A DNA stretch of 41,481 bases from Bacillus sp. MM2020_1 (GCA_011250595.1 JAANMP010000041.1:1-41481), one strand, 5' to 3'. Shown: positions 1 through 9,109, counted from the first letter of the stretch. Made by a program: numbers and translations. The notes: generated by a model not told the origin, from the sequence alone.

Positions 1-1721
1 CCTATATACTTAAGTACTGGAAGGCTTACCTGATCCTGATGGTAACAGTATTTGTTGATATCATGATAACAATAGGGATGGCTCGATTCTATGGTAACAT
101 AACCGAATCAGCGGTTCACGGTAAATATAATCAAATATTATCCCTAATTCCCCTTGGGATACTTCTTATTGTTATTGGTATGATATCAAGGTTTTCTTAT
201 ACGTATTTTAATACGATTGCGACCAATGGAGTAAAAAAGGATTTAAAGAATAGCCTGTTTAAACACATTTTACTGTTATCTCCAGAGAATGTTTCAAATT
301 TGCGCTCGGGTGAATTAATATCACATTTTTCAAATGATATAAATGGAGTAGATGGTGTAGTTGGAAACAGTATTATAAATCTCATTAAGCTCCCTATTAC
401 CTATATTTGTGTATTTATTTATTTACTCAAAGTTAATTGGATTCTATGTTTAATGAGTGTAGCAATTGCTCCATTTGCTGCTCTGTCAGGTATGATTTTT
501 GGATTAGTCCTTCGTAATAATAGTAGATTGATTCATAGTTTAATCGGCAAAATCAATAGTCATCTTAATGAGACCTTTCATGGTTTTGGTGTGGTCCGTT
601 CTTTTACATTGGAAAAAATCCAATACAATAAGTATACTAACGATAATCAAAAATTGTTTCAATTAGAATTAAAAAATTCTAAGCTCCAAGGATGGTACTC
701 TACAGGTGGACAATTAATTGGAACAATTACCTTTTTAGGAAGCCTTTCTGTTGGTGCATTATTTGTATCAAAAGAGACAATGACAGTAGGTGCGTTACTA
801 ACGTTTGTTAATTTAGTTAGTCATCTGGTATCTCCACTAACGGGCCTTGCTAGCCAGTGGGCCGGTTTTCAACGGTCTGTTGCTGCGGTGGAAAGAGTAT
901 TGGATATATTGGAGAAGCCAATTGACTTAAAAAAATTACCTTCATACTCGCCTTCTTTTGAACTAAAAGATTCGATAACGTTTCAAAACATTACTTTTAG
1001 TTATGAAAAAAGTGAGAATATATTTGAAGATTTTCAACTGGAAATTCCAGTTGGTAAAGTTGTCGCACTGATTGGTCCAAGTGGAGCAGGAAAGAGTACA
1101 TTATTAAATCTCCTCCTTGGATTCTATAAACCAAAATTAGGAGATATTCTAATTGATAGTAAGTCAATTCAAGAGATTAATCCTTCACAGTTAAGGACCG
1201 CCATTGCTTATGTTCCCCAAGATACTTTTTTATTTGCAGGTACGATTCGTGAAAATCTTTTGATCGCACGTCCTTATGTGACAGAAGAGGAAATGATAGA
1301 AGCTACTAGGAATGCAAATATCTATGAGTTTATCATGTCGTTACCAAATCAATTTGACACAGAAGTAGGTGAACGGGGAATTAAATTATCTGGTGGACAA
1401 AAACAGCGGATTGCCATTGCTCGTGCAATCCTAAAGGATTCACCAATCTTGTTGCTTGATGAAGCAACTTCTGCTTTGGACGGGGAATCAGAACATCTTG
1501 TTAAAGAATCACTTGAAAAATTGATGATAAACCGAACCACGATTGTAGTGGCTCACCGTTTATCAACGATTAAAAATGCAGACTTAATTATGGTAATTAA
1601 CAAAGGGAAAATAGTTCAAAGAGGAACCCATGATGACCTAATAAGTCAGGAGGGTCTATATAAAAAGTTAAATCAAACTAAATTTATATCAAAAAAATCC
1701 AGGCGATTATCTTTGGTTTAA
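1..1721 (+). CDS. ABC transporter, fused permease/ATPase half-exporter, 5' end outside window
   Basis: This is a type IV ABC exporter half-transporter: an N-terminal membrane domain followed by a nucleotide-binding domain that would power export as a dimer. The frame is open from base 3 through the first in-window ATG at 39, and those upstream codons (YILKYWKAYLIL) resemble the usual start of the first membrane helix. The gene therefore probably begins just left of the window; 572 residues are visible. Counted from the ATG at 39, Walker A (GPSGAGKST) lies near residue 345, the signature LSGGQKQR near 449, Walker B (ILLLDEATSALD) near 470, and the H-loop histidine follows in VVAHRLST. All ATPase motifs are intact. 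The substrate cannot be read from the sequence; multidrug, lipid or peptide export are all possible. The gene on its right is convergent. Confidence 0.9.
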   Translation, partial: YILKYWKAYLILMVTVFVDIMITIGMARFYGNITESAVHGKYNQILSLIPLGILLIVIGMISRFSYTYFNTIATNGVKKDLKNSLFKHILLLSPENVSNLRSGELISHFSNDINGVDGVVGNSIINLIKLPITYICVFIYLLKVNWILCLMSVAIAPFAALSGMIFGLVLRNNSRLIHSLIGKINSHLNETFHGFGVVRSFTLEKIQYNKYTNDNQKLFQLELKNSKLQGWYSTGGQLIGTITFLGSLSVGALFVSKETMTVGALLTFVNLVSHLVSPLTGLASQWAGFQRSVAAVERVLDILEKPIDLKKLPSYSPSFELKDSITFQNITFSYEKSENIFEDFQLEIPVGKVVALIGPSGAGKSTLLNLLLGFYKPKLGDILIDSKSIQEINPSQLRTAIAYVPQDTFLFAGTIRENLLIARPYVTEEEMIEATRNANIYEFIMSLPNQFDTEVGERGIKLSGGQKQRIAIARAILKDSPILLLDEATSALDGESEHLVKESLEKLMINRTTIVVAHRLSTIKNADLIMVINKGKIVQRGTHDDLISQEGLYKKLNQTKFISKKSRRLSLV

Positions 1722-1780
1722 ATGGAGATTATTAATAGAATCATTTATTATGAAAAGTAATGAGTATGAGAAACTTCCTC

Positions 1781-2485
1781 TTATCGATAAAAGAACACTT
1801 TTATGTCATTATTCCGGTCAATCGTTGCAAATAATACATTTTTCACTTCAGTTTGGTGGTGGTTCTGAAGAACGTTAATGAGCCACCCCTCCTCCTTATT
1901 TATTTCCCTTAAAACTGTTAAATCAATCTTTCCTTCTTTAATAATAGTCCTCGGTAGATCAAAGGGCTCAGTTTTCATTCGACAGATTTCCGGGGTAAGG
2001 GCTTCGTGCTTTGGATCCAAAAATATCGAGATTTTCCCATCTGATTCCCACAACGCCAAAGCTACCTTTTTAACATCCTCTATTTTTTCTTTTCTTAATT
2101 CCGCTAATAATTGTTCAATTGATATTCTAGCTTTATTTAAACCCTTATAAATAATTTCTCCATTCTTGATAAGTGGGAATGGTGATGGGTCTAGGAACTT
2201 TTCGACACGCGTGGATTTTAAGCTGATTAATAAGCCTAAAGTATATAAAACCACTAATACAATGGTGGTAATCATCGAACCTTTCATTCCAAGCTGCTCA
2301 TCTGATAATGGATGGGCAATGATATTTCCTAAAACCAGAACAATGACGAAATCCAGTAATCTCAATTTGGAGATGGCTCGTTGACCCATAACCTTAGCGA
2401 CCATAAGTAAAAAGAAAAAAGCAGTAATAGCTCGTAGAATCCACTCTATTGACGTAAGAGTTTCTTGACTCCGAAAGAAATCCAT
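1781..2485 (-). CDS. DUF421 (YetF/YrbG-type) membrane protein
   Basis: The protein has 234 residues. Its N-terminal part carries about three hydrophobic helices containing the family segment VMGQRAISKLRLLDFVIVL, followed by the soluble YetF-type C-terminal domain (PFPLIKNGEIIYKGLNKARI). Bacillus genomes usually encode several DUF421 paralogues; relatives have been linked to the spore membrane and germination, but no molecular activity is established. I chose the ATG at 2485 because AAGGAT lies about 10 bases upstream; the GTG at 2494 would sit on top of that site. It converges with the ABC transporter on its left, and no strong terminator is visible in the short gap between them. Confidence 0.85.
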   Translation of the reverse strand: MDFFRSQETLTSIEWILRAITAFFFLLMVAKVMGQRAISKLRLLDFVIVLVLGNIIAHPLSDEQLGMKGSMITTIVLVVLYTLGLLISLKSTRVEKFLDPSPFPLIKNGEIIYKGLNKARISIEQLLAELRKEKIEDVKKVALALWESDGKISIFLDPKHEALTPEICRMKTEPFDLPRTIIKEGKIDLTVLREINKEEGWLINVLQNHHQTEVKNVLFATIDRNNDIKVFFYR

Positions 2486-2565
2486 GGAAGGCACATCCTT
2501 TATCTGAATATGTCCCCCTTAGATTGTCACGAATTTACTTTTTTACCCCTATAATGAGTAAAAAA

Positions 2566-2587
2566 ACAGGATAGCATTTGCTCCTGT
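2566..2587 (-). terminator. Rho-independent terminator after the VanZ-like gene
   Basis: Read leftward, ACAGGA and TCCTGT form a short stem with a 10-base loop, followed directly by a run of T residues. It lies just downstream of the VanZ-like stop codon. Confidence 0.6.
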
Positions 2588-2594
2588 CCTCTTA

Positions 2595-3065
2595 CTATAC
2601 ATGATTAACCCTTGCTATTTTTAATATCAAAAAAACAGTTAGTACACCAAATGAATCTATAAGAAGATCGTAAAATCTCCCATCTCTACCGAAAAACAAC
2701 TGCAGGAATTCTGTTAAAAATGCAAAAACAATTGAAATTCCAATCGAATACTTGTGCTTTTTTAACAAGCTAAAAAGGAGAATATCCATAATTGCAAAAC
2801 CCATGAAATGTCCTAATTTAACTTTTACGTATTCAGGATGTACCAGTGTCAGATCATAGAAATAAAAGAAGGACAAAAAGTCCGGTTTTGAAACCCATCT
2901 AAAACCTATTGATTTTAAATCTAATAATTGCTCTAAACTTTCTGTCCACGTATTTGCTAATAAAAATAATCCCCATAAAATGATTAAGAGAATTTTTACA
3001 AGGCGAACTGGCTTACTAAATTTCTTTTTATTAATCCCACTACGATGTAATTGTTGGTGATTCAT
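2595..3065 (-). CDS. VanZ-like membrane protein
   Basis: The protein has 156 residues and about four hydrophobic helices. The VanZ-like signature is visible: KLGHFMGFAIMDILLF followed by AFLTEFLQLFFGRDGRFYDLLIDSFG, here noted in two parts (KLGHF near mid-protein, then FLTEFLQ and the R-x-x-x-x-D-L-L-I-D-x-x-G motif). VanZ itself lowers teicoplanin sensitivity, but most chromosomal relatives have no known role, so I make no functional claim beyond membrane location. The start at 3065 (MNHQQ) is preceded by AGGAGAAGGAAC, which is a good ribosome site; the upstream ATG at 3113 has none. It appears to be a single-gene unit ending at the terminator on its left. Confidence 0.75.
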   Translation of the reverse strand: MNHQQLHRSGINKKKFSKPVRLVKILLIILWGLFLLANTWTESLEQLLDLKSIGFRWVSKPDFLSFFYFYDLTLVHPEYVKVKLGHFMGFAIMDILLFSLLKKHKYSIGISIVFAFLTEFLQLFFGRDGRFYDLLIDSFGVLTVFLILKIARVNHV

Positions 3066-3185
3066 GTTCCTTCTCCTATTATGTTTTCTACTTGTTTCGA
3101 TTATAAATGACAAATGAAATAATTTTTGTCATTTGAGGGTGTCGAATAAAAAACATTATATAACCCTATCAAAGTGTAGTGGAAA

Positions 3186-3214
3186 AGAGCTGATGGATAT
3201 AACCTATCAGCTCT
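3186..3214 (-). terminator. Terminator after the lactonase gene
   Basis: AGAGCTGAT and ATCAGCTCT form a perfect 9-bp stem with an 11-base loop. Read leftward the stem is followed by TTTTCC. It ends the lactonase transcript. Confidence 0.7.
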
Positions 3215-3223
3215 GGGGGGAGT

Positions 3224-4282
3224 TTATACATGTAAAAACTTAATACAAACTGGAAACGGAACCTCAATATCAGCCTGAATTAGAGTAAGTTTTCCCGAGT
3301 TTTCATCCCGTGAATAGAGCACTAAATTACTCGACTCTTGATTGGAAGCCACAATAAAGTTCTCCGTTGGATCGAACATAAAATCTCTCGGCCAATCTCC
3401 TTCAGTAGAAATACGTTCAACCAAGCTAAGTTCACCTGTTTCTTGGTCGACACGGAAAACTGCAATACTGTTATGGCCGCGATTACCCGCATACACAAAA
3501 CGTCCATCAGATGAAATATGAATCGCGCTGCCTTGATTATTTTCTGGAAAATCACCGGGCAGGGTTGAAATATATTGCTTTTCGGTAAAATGGCCATCTT
3601 CCTTATAATAGGTTAACCCAATAACCTCAGAACTAAATTCAGTCATAATATAAGCGAATTTACCATTCGGATGAAAAACCAAATGTCTTGGTCCGCTTCC
3701 GGCTTTTAAAGGCAGAAGATTTGCTTTTGAAAGGGTGCCATCATTGTTGATTGCATAGGTAATCAGTGCATCAATACCTAATTCAACAACCGCGAGGTAA
3801 TTCGCATCAGGGGTGACTCCTGCATAATGGGTGTGAGGCTTCTCCTGTCGTGGATCCGGACCTGAACCTTCATGTTTAATGCAAGATGCTGGAGGTTGAA
3901 TAGAGCCATCCTCTTCGTTAATTACATACGATTCTACAGATCCCTTATGGTAATTTGCGCTGAATGCATAGCGGTTTTTACTGTCTACACTCACATGGCA
4001 GGGTGATGAGCCGGAAAGCATTTGACTATTGATCTCTGTAAGTGAGCCATCCCTCTCGATCGAAAAAGCGAGGACTCCACCTTCTTCCCCTTTTTTTGCA
4101 ACCGAGTATAAGTAGCGGTTGTCCTTACTGATTGTTAAATATGTAGGATTATCTAACTGGGCAGCTACTTTAATATCTGCAATTTTAGCCTCATTTGTAT
4201 CTAACGTGAAGGAATAGATTCCTTTGCTGTCCCCCTTGGTGTACGTTCCAATATAACCAATATATTTTTTGTTGTTTGTCAT
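3224..4282 (-). CDS. pgl: Lactonase-family protein, probable 6-phosphogluconolactonase (YkgB-like)
   Basis: The protein has 352 residues, close to B. subtilis YkgB, a cytosolic seven-bladed beta-propeller that hydrolyses 6-phosphogluconolactone in the oxidative pentose phosphate pathway. Visible family features are YIGYIGTYTKGDSKGIY at the start, repeated blade motifs such as NPTYLTISKDNRYLYS and GSGPRHLVFHPNGKFAY, and a C-terminal blade with FDPTENFIVASNQ. The start at 4282 (MTNNKKYIGY) has GAGGAGCGG about 5 bases upstream, whereas the ATG at 4336 has no ribosome site. It is transcribed divergently from the aldo/keto reductase. Propeller lactonases with other substrates share this fold, so the exact substrate is inferred. 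Confidence 0.8.
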   Translation of the reverse strand: MTNNKKYIGYIGTYTKGDSKGIYSFTLDTNEAKIADIKVAAQLDNPTYLTISKDNRYLYSVAKKGEEGGVLAFSIERDGSLTEINSQMLSGSSPCHVSVDSKNRYAFSANYHKGSVESYVINEEDGSIQPPASCIKHEGSGPDPRQEKPHTHYAGVTPDANYLAVVELGIDALITYAINNDGTLSKANLLPLKAGSGPRHLVFHPNGKFAYIMTEFSSEVIGLTYYKEDGHFTEKQYISTLPGDFPENNQGSAIHISSDGRFVYAGNRGHNSIAVFRVDQETGELSLVERISTEGDWPRDFMFDPTENFIVASNQESSNLVLYSRDENSGKLTLIQADIEVPFPVCIKFLHV

Positions 4283-4452
4283 TTTTCCGCTCCTCAAAAA
4301 GTTTAGTCTGTTTATTTTATCAAAATATCGAATCATTACTCAAATAATGCAATGCTTACCTTCTGCTTTTAATATAATTAAGTTAACATTAAATTGGAAT
4401 TACCTTAAACTATAAGTAGTTTACCAATACATATAGAAAAGAGGAAACAATC

Positions 4453-5445
4453 ATGGTTTACCACGCTTCTGAAAATCGATATGAGTCAATGAAATATAAT
4501 CGCAGTGGCCGTTCAGGATTATTGCTTCCCGCCGTATCGCTCGGACTTTGGCACAACTTTGGCGGTGTCGATAATTATGAAAATGGACGGGCTATGCTTA
4601 GAAGGGCGTTTGATTTAGGGATTACCCATTTTGATTTGGCCAATAATTATGGCCCGCCCCCAGGTTCAGCAGAAGAAATGTTTGGCAGAATTTTAAAAAC
4701 TGACTTTGCTCCCTATCGTGATGAAATGCTTATTTCTTCAAAAGCAGGCTATACAATGTGGCCAGGACCCTACGGGGATTGGGGCTCAAAGAAATATTTG
4801 GTATCTAGTCTAGACCAGAGTTTAAAACGGATGGGACTTGATTATGTCGATATTTTCTACTCGCACCGTCCGGACCCTAATACACCAATAGAAGAAACAA
4901 TGGCAGCATTAGATTCCATTGTTCGTCAAGGAAAAGCGTTATATGTAGGGATATCCAATTATAGTGCGGAACAAACCGCTGAAGCGATTAAAATCTTAAA
5001 TCAATTAGGCACGCCGTTATTAATCCATCAACCAAAGTATTCCATGTTTAACCGCTGGATTGAGGACGGCTTGCAGAATGTCCTACAGGAGAACGGTGTG
5101 GGTTCAATTGCCTTTAGTCCGTTAGCACAAGGCTTATTAACCAATAAATACCTAACAGGAATTCCAGCCGATTCACGTGCAGCAAGTCCGACCGGTTTCC
5201 TTAGTGTAGGTCATGTAACGGCTGATGTTGTTGAACGTGTACAAAAATTAAATGACATCGCAACTGAACGCGGTCAAAGTCTTTCACAAATGGCTCTTGC
5301 CTGGGTTTTACGCGCAGGAAAGGTTACCTCTGTCCTGATTGGTGCGAGCCGAGTGAGTCAAATTGAGGAAAACGTTGCTGTTCTTAATAACCTTGATTTT
5401 TCTGAAGAAGAACTTGCAAGGATTGAGGAAATTCTTAAAAATTAA
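4453..5445 (+). CDS. Aldo/keto reductase, YghZ-like (L-glyceraldehyde 3-phosphate reductase type)
   Basis: This 330-residue (beta/alpha)8 NADPH-dependent aldo/keto reductase resembles E. coli YghZ (Gpr) and the Kv-beta subunit branch. The tetrad is readable: Asp and Tyr in HFDLANNYGPPPGSAEE, Lys in LISSKAGY, and His in IFYSHRPDPNTPIEE. C-terminal cofactor-binding segments (FSPLAQGLL and VLIGASRVSQIEEN) are also present. YghZ reduces methylglyoxal and L-glyceraldehyde 3-phosphate; the substrate here is inferred from family only. GAGGAAACAATC precedes the ATG as ribosome site. The gene stands alone and is divergent from the lactonase gene. Confidence 0.85.
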   Translation: MVYHASENRYESMKYNRSGRSGLLLPAVSLGLWHNFGGVDNYENGRAMLRRAFDLGITHFDLANNYGPPPGSAEEMFGRILKTDFAPYRDEMLISSKAGYTMWPGPYGDWGSKKYLVSSLDQSLKRMGLDYVDIFYSHRPDPNTPIEETMAALDSIVRQGKALYVGISNYSAEQTAEAIKILNQLGTPLLIHQPKYSMFNRWIEDGLQNVLQENGVGSIAFSPLAQGLLTNKYLTGIPADSRAASPTGFLSVGHVTADVVERVQKLNDIATERGQSLSQMALAWVLRAGKVTSVLIGASRVSQIEENVAVLNNLDFSEEELARIEEILKN

Positions 5446-5457
5446 AGTAGAAGGGAA

Positions 5458-5481
5458 AAATACTATTTACAAATGGTGTTT
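5458..5481 (+). terminator. Possible terminator after the aldo/keto reductase
   Basis: AAATACTATT and AATGGTGTTT can pair over ten positions (two G-T wobbles) around the loop TACA, followed by TTTTC. The stem is AT-rich and weak, so the call is tentative. Confidence 0.4.
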
Positions 5482-5583
5482 TTTTCAATAAAAAGTAGAA
5501 CCTTTTATTTGCATTATTCATTCGGATAAGTGATATTTATACTATCTAGGTCGAAAATGCTCATATATAAAAAGGAGACTACT

Positions 5584-6288
5584 ATGGCAAAAAATAATAA
5601 AAATAAGAAAAAAGAAGCAAAATCATCATCTGCCTTTATTTTTTGGATGATTGGCTTGGTTGCGGTTTTTATTTTAGCTTTTATTTTCTTGGGCAACCAT
5701 TCAAAACAACAGGATAAAACAACTTCCACAAAAATTGATTATAGCAATCAGCCATTTTTAGGCAAGGAATCAGCCCCCGTTTCGATCATTGAATTCGGAG
5801 ATTACAAATGCCCGAATTGCAAAAACTTTACCAAGGATGTTGTTCCAATTATCCAGAAGGAACTAGTCGATACAGGTAAAGCAAAGTTTTATTTTATGAA
5901 TGATTCATTTATTAACGTGGATTCTACCCGATCTGCTAAATTTGCGGAATCGGTATTCTCAGAGCTCGGTAATGATACGTTTTGGAAATTCCATGATCTC
6001 CTTTACAAAAAACAGCCCGAAGATACGAAATATGAGAAAATGGATGTTTTTACCCAAGCCTTTTTGGCTGATACCTTAAAAGAAGTGGCTAGTGCTAGCG
6101 ACGTTGACAAGGTGGTTAAAAATTTCCAATCTAAGAAGTCCGATAATGCTTGGCAAAAAGATATGGATTACGCTGAAACACTAGGTGTGACAGGAACCCC
6201 CACCATTTACGTTAATGGGAAAAAGTTTGAGGGACAAACCATTGATGACTTAAAAGACATGGTAGAGAAAGCCGCAAAGGGTGAATAG
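5584..6288 (+). CDS. bdbD: DsbA-like thiol-disulfide oxidoreductase BdbD
   Basis: This is the membrane-anchored oxidase that puts disulfides into exported proteins. The 234-residue product has a Lys/Asn-rich N-terminus, one membrane anchor at about residues 18-37, then a thioredoxin-fold domain with helical insertion outside the membrane. The redox motif is CPNC in FGDYKCPNCKNF, and the cis-proline loop is visible as GVTGTPTIYVNG. The start at 5584 (MAKNNK) has AAAGGAGACT upstream; the longer frame from 5530 lacks a site. The stop lies one base before the start of bdbC, so the two are one operon, matching the usual oxidase and quinone-linked partner pairing. In B. subtilis the pair supports competence and folding of secreted proteins. 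Confidence 0.92.
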   Translation: MAKNNKNKKKEAKSSSAFIFWMIGLVAVFILAFIFLGNHSKQQDKTTSTKIDYSNQPFLGKESAPVSIIEFGDYKCPNCKNFTKDVVPIIQKELVDTGKAKFYFMNDSFINVDSTRSAKFAESVFSELGNDTFWKFHDLLYKKQPEDTKYEKMDVFTQAFLADTLKEVASASDVDKVVKNFQSKKSDNAWQKDMDYAETLGVTGTPTIYVNGKKFEGQTIDDLKDMVEKAAKGE

Positions 6289-6289
6289 T

Positions 6290-6718
6290 ATGAATAAACC
6301 CTTGCTATTCTCCTGGATAACTGCCATCATTGCTACACTTGGCAGCTTGTATTTTAGTGAGGTCATGCATTTCATTCCTTGTACCCTTTGCTGGTATCAA
6401 AGGATATTCATGTACCCGCTGGCAATCATATTGGGGGTTGCAGTTTACCGGAATGATAATAGCATAACTAAATATGCGCTGCCGCTGTCAATCATTGGTT
6501 TAATCATTGCTGGTTATCATACATTATTACAAAAAATTCCTTACTTACAACAGTTTGAAATGTGCACAACGGGAGTGCCTTGCTCGAAGGATTATATTAA
6601 TTGGCTTGGCTTTATAACAATTCCGTTATTAGCATTGATGGCTTTTACGATTATTACTGTCAGCTTGATTATTGTCGCACGCAAAAAAGTAGATAGATTT
6701 CAAAAGAAAGAGCGGTGA
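6290..6718 (+). CDS. bdbC: DsbB-like disulfide oxidoreductase BdbC
   Basis: This four-helix membrane protein reoxidises BdbD and passes electrons to quinone. The 142-residue length fits B. subtilis BdbC. The first cysteine pair is in IPCTLCWYQR, right before helix two, and the second pair (CTTGVPC) lies in the loop between helices three and four, as in DsbB. The ATG at 6290 follows the bdbD stop and uses AAAGGGTG inside the end of bdbD as ribosome site; the GTG at 6281 would overlap it. The stop codon sits inside a strong terminator hairpin. Confidence 0.93.
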   Translation: MNKPLLFSWITAIIATLGSLYFSEVMHFIPCTLCWYQRIFMYPLAIILGVAVYRNDNSITKYALPLSIIGLIIAGYHTLLQKIPYLQQFEMCTTGVPCSKDYINWLGFITIPLLALMAFTIITVSLIIVARKKVDRFQKKER

Positions 6719-6740
6719 AACCAATGGTTTCCCGCTCTTT
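6707..6740. terminator. Bidirectional terminator between bdbC and the YjcZ-like gene
   Basis: AAAGAGCGG (6707-6715) pairs with CCGCTCTTT (6732-6740), and GAAACC inside pairs with GGTTTC, leaving an AAT loop and one bulged base. T-rich sequence follows on both strands, so it can end bdbC from the left and the YjcZ-like gene from the right. The bdbC stop codon lies within the stem. Confidence 0.75.
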
Positions 6741-6771
6741 CCTTTTGAGAGCCTCAGGCTTTACTAGTCAA

Positions 6772-6864
6772 TTAGTACATAAAGGATGTACCAACAATGA
6801 TTAATAAAATAAACAACACAACGATTAACGCAAAGCTGTTGTTGCTACGACCGTGATCAGACAT
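6772..6864 (-). CDS. YjcZ-family sporulation peptide
   Basis: This gene encodes a 30-residue peptide. It has a short polar start (MSDHGRSNNS) and one strongly hydrophobic helix (FALIVVLFILLIIVG) ending in TSFMY. This fits the YjcZ family, small hydrophobic proteins common in Bacillaceae and made during sporulation; their function is unknown. A nearly perfect ribosome site, GGAGGTGA, lies 6 bases before the ATG. An upstream CATAAATTA on the same strand could be a sigma-K/sigma-E type -10 element, but I cannot place a matching -35. It shares the bidirectional terminator with bdbC. Confidence 0.8.
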   Translation of the reverse strand: MSDHGRSNNSFALIVVLFILLIIVGTSFMY

Positions 6865-7064
6865 TAAACTATCACCTCCACCTCTAAACTAATAATAATT
6901 TATGCAGGAAGGCTTACAAATGAAATGGACAAACGTTGACTATTAAAAAAAAAGGAATCAGATCAGTACATCCAACGGTCATAATATCGACATATGTATA
7001 ATCTGTGAAGGGTATTGTTGGTACGAAAAGTATGATTTATCCTACAGAAGAGAGGTGAGTGATG

Positions 7065-7343
7065 ATGATGAATCATGGGAAAATTTTTGGAACTACCAGT
7101 ATGGGTGAAAGAGGCCAAGTAGTAATCCCGGCGGAAGCACGAGAGGAATTAGGAATTAAGTCTGGAGAGAAGTTTGTTGTTTTTGGTGATGCACGAAAGG
7201 GAACCGTGATTTTAGTGAAATCAGAGATTATGAACAAGTTTGCTAATTTCTTTTTTAACAAGTCGAAAAGGTTCGAGAAAATTGCCAAAGAAATATTTGA
7301 AAAAACAGAAACAGACATCGAGGACGATGGAGAAAAGGAATAA
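7065..7343 (+). CDS. AbrB/SpoVT-type DNA-binding protein
   Basis: The protein has about 92 residues. Its N-terminal half is a swapped-hairpin AbrB domain: GTTSMGERGQVVIPAEAREE, LGIKSGEKFVVFG, then GTVILVKSE. The rest is a charged helix (KSKRFEKIAKEIFEKTETD) that may mediate oligomerisation. Proteins of this type are dimeric transcription regulators. Three ATG codons in a row (7062, 7065, 7068) and a GTG at 7059 follow the ribosome site AGAGGTGA, so the exact start is uncertain by one or two codons. It lies 69 bases upstream of the AarF-like kinase gene without a terminator, so the two are probably co-transcribed. Confidence 0.85.
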   Translation: MMNHGKIFGTTSMGERGQVVIPAEAREELGIKSGEKFVVFGDARKGTVILVKSEIMNKFANFFFNKSKRFEKIAKEIFEKTETDIEDDGEKE

Positions 7344-7412
7344 GTTGTAAGTTTGGAAGAAAACCACGCAGGCTTGTCCCGTGGCAGTTGTGAATGAAAG
7401 GGGAGGACAAGT

Positions 7413-9089
7413 ATGCGTGAGATGTTACGCTTACTATTCAACAAGAGGTTTCGAAAAACGTTTTTTATGTTTATCGGCTTTTTTATACAGTTTTGGTGGT
7501 TAGGAAAAACAAAGAGATTTTCACATAAAGATAAGGTAACTCGAAAATATAAGGTTCTTTATACATCTCAAGCAAAAAAGTTTGCTAGGATTGCTGTCGA
7601 AATGGGCGGTCTCATTATCAAACTAGGTCAATTTGTCAGCTCGCGAGTAGATATTTTACCAAAGGAATATACCGACATTTTATCAGAACTGCAGGATTCG
7701 GTGGCGCCGGTAGATTCAGAGATTGCGATTAAAAGAATCGAAGAAGAGATGTCGGGTAAGGTTTCCAAGCTGTTTAATTCTTTTACCCAAGCACCTGTTG
7801 CGGCTGCTTCATTAGGGCAGGTGCATAAAGCGGTTTTGATAACTGGCGAGCATGTCGCGGTTAAAGTGATGCGCCCTGGCATTGAGGCTACGGTTACGCT
7901 CGATTTAGCGACTTTGAAAATACTGATTGCCTTTGCTAGAAGATTTACAAAAGTTGGCAAGTTCGTCGATTTAAAGGACGTTTATCAAGAGTTTGAAGAA
8001 GTAATAACCGATGAACTAGACTACATTAAGGAAGCAAAAAATATTGAAGTTTTTCAAGATTCCTTCCGCGACTTTCCAGGCGTTACGACTCCAAAGGTTT
8101 ATTGGGATCTAACGACAAGTAAAGTGCTCGTTATGGAGTTTATTGAAGGTGTAAAAATTAATGAGATTGAAAAACTAGATGGAGCCTCTATTAATAAGAA
8201 GAAACTAGCATCGATCCTTTATTTGTCATATTTGAAGCAATTGATGGAGGATGGGTTCTTTCACGCCGATCCACACCCAGGCAATCTATTGGTAAAAAAG
8301 GATGGGACCCTATGCTATATTGATTTTGGGATGGTTGGCCATATTTCAAATGATATGAAGGAAAATATGGTGAAGCTGGCCATGTCGATTTATCTTAAGG
8401 ATGCCAGTGGAATTGTTGAAGCCTTTCATGATCTAGGCTTTTTAAGAAAAAAGGCGGATAAGTCTGCGTTAACAAAGAATGTAAAAGTCATTCTTACTGG
8501 TTTTTCAGAGGATGGTTTTAAGGTTGACATGATTAACAACGAAGGATTTCTGGAAGAATTGCGTGAGTTTTTATATGAGCAGCCTTTTCAAATCCCGTCT
8601 CGAACTACTTTTTTAGGAAAAGCCATGATGACTGTTTTTAGCATTTGCAACGGGTTAGATAAGGACTTTGATCTCATTAAGAATACAAAACCCTATGTGG
8701 AAGATATCCTGAGCAGTGAGGCCTTTAACCCCGCGAAAGAGACGGTGCTAGACCAAGTTAAAAATACCTTCTTAAAAGTAATCCCTACATCACGAAAGGT
8801 ATTTAATTTGATTGATCAGCTAGAATCAGGGGAAATTAGAATTCAACCTTCTAAGTCTTTTGAAAAAAAGCTTATCGGACAGCAGGCATACCAAACCAGG
8901 AAAATGGTCATGGCGATATTTGGAACAGGATTATTGATTGCAGGCAGCCAAATCCTCACAGCCAACCAATTAGCTGGAATCCTTATGATGTGCGGCGGAG
9001 GGTTGATTACGCTTGCACAGGCAGGGAGAGGCTCAGATGGAAAAAGGAGAAGAAGGCCACACCCGAATTTTAGAAGGTCCAACGAGTAG
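7413..9089 (+). CDS. ABC1/AarF/UbiB atypical kinase
   Basis: This 558-residue protein belongs to the UbiB/ABC1 atypical kinase family. Motifs visible in order are the Ala-rich loop with the family signature AAASLGQVHKAV, the VKVMRPGI segment, the catalytic FHADPHPGNLL and the metal-binding IDFGMVG. Two hydrophobic helices at the C-terminus (IFGTGLLIAGSQIL and LAGILMMCGGGLITLA) anchor it in the membrane. Family members support ubiquinone or isoprenoid-lipid metabolism in Proteobacteria; Bacillus makes menaquinone, so the role here is open. GGGGAGGACAAGT precedes the ATG. It follows the AbrB-like gene and ends before a strong terminator. Confidence 0.9.
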   Translation: MREMLRLLFNKRFRKTFFMFIGFFIQFWWLGKTKRFSHKDKVTRKYKVLYTSQAKKFARIAVEMGGLIIKLGQFVSSRVDILPKEYTDILSELQDSVAPVDSEIAIKRIEEEMSGKVSKLFNSFTQAPVAAASLGQVHKAVLITGEHVAVKVMRPGIEATVTLDLATLKILIAFARRFTKVGKFVDLKDVYQEFEEVITDELDYIKEAKNIEVFQDSFRDFPGVTTPKVYWDLTTSKVLVMEFIEGVKINEIEKLDGASINKKKLASILYLSYLKQLMEDGFFHADPHPGNLLVKKDGTLCYIDFGMVGHISNDMKENMVKLAMSIYLKDASGIVEAFHDLGFLRKKADKSALTKNVKVILTGFSEDGFKVDMINNEGFLEELREFLYEQPFQIPSRTTFLGKAMMTVFSICNGLDKDFDLIKNTKPYVEDILSSEAFNPAKETVLDQVKNTFLKVIPTSRKVFNLIDQLESGEIRIQPSKSFEKKLIGQQAYQTRKMVMAIFGTGLLIAGSQILTANQLAGILMMCGGGLITLAQAGRGSDGKRRRRPHPNFRRSNE

Positions 9090-9109
9090 CGGATTTGTGG
9101 ACGATAAGT

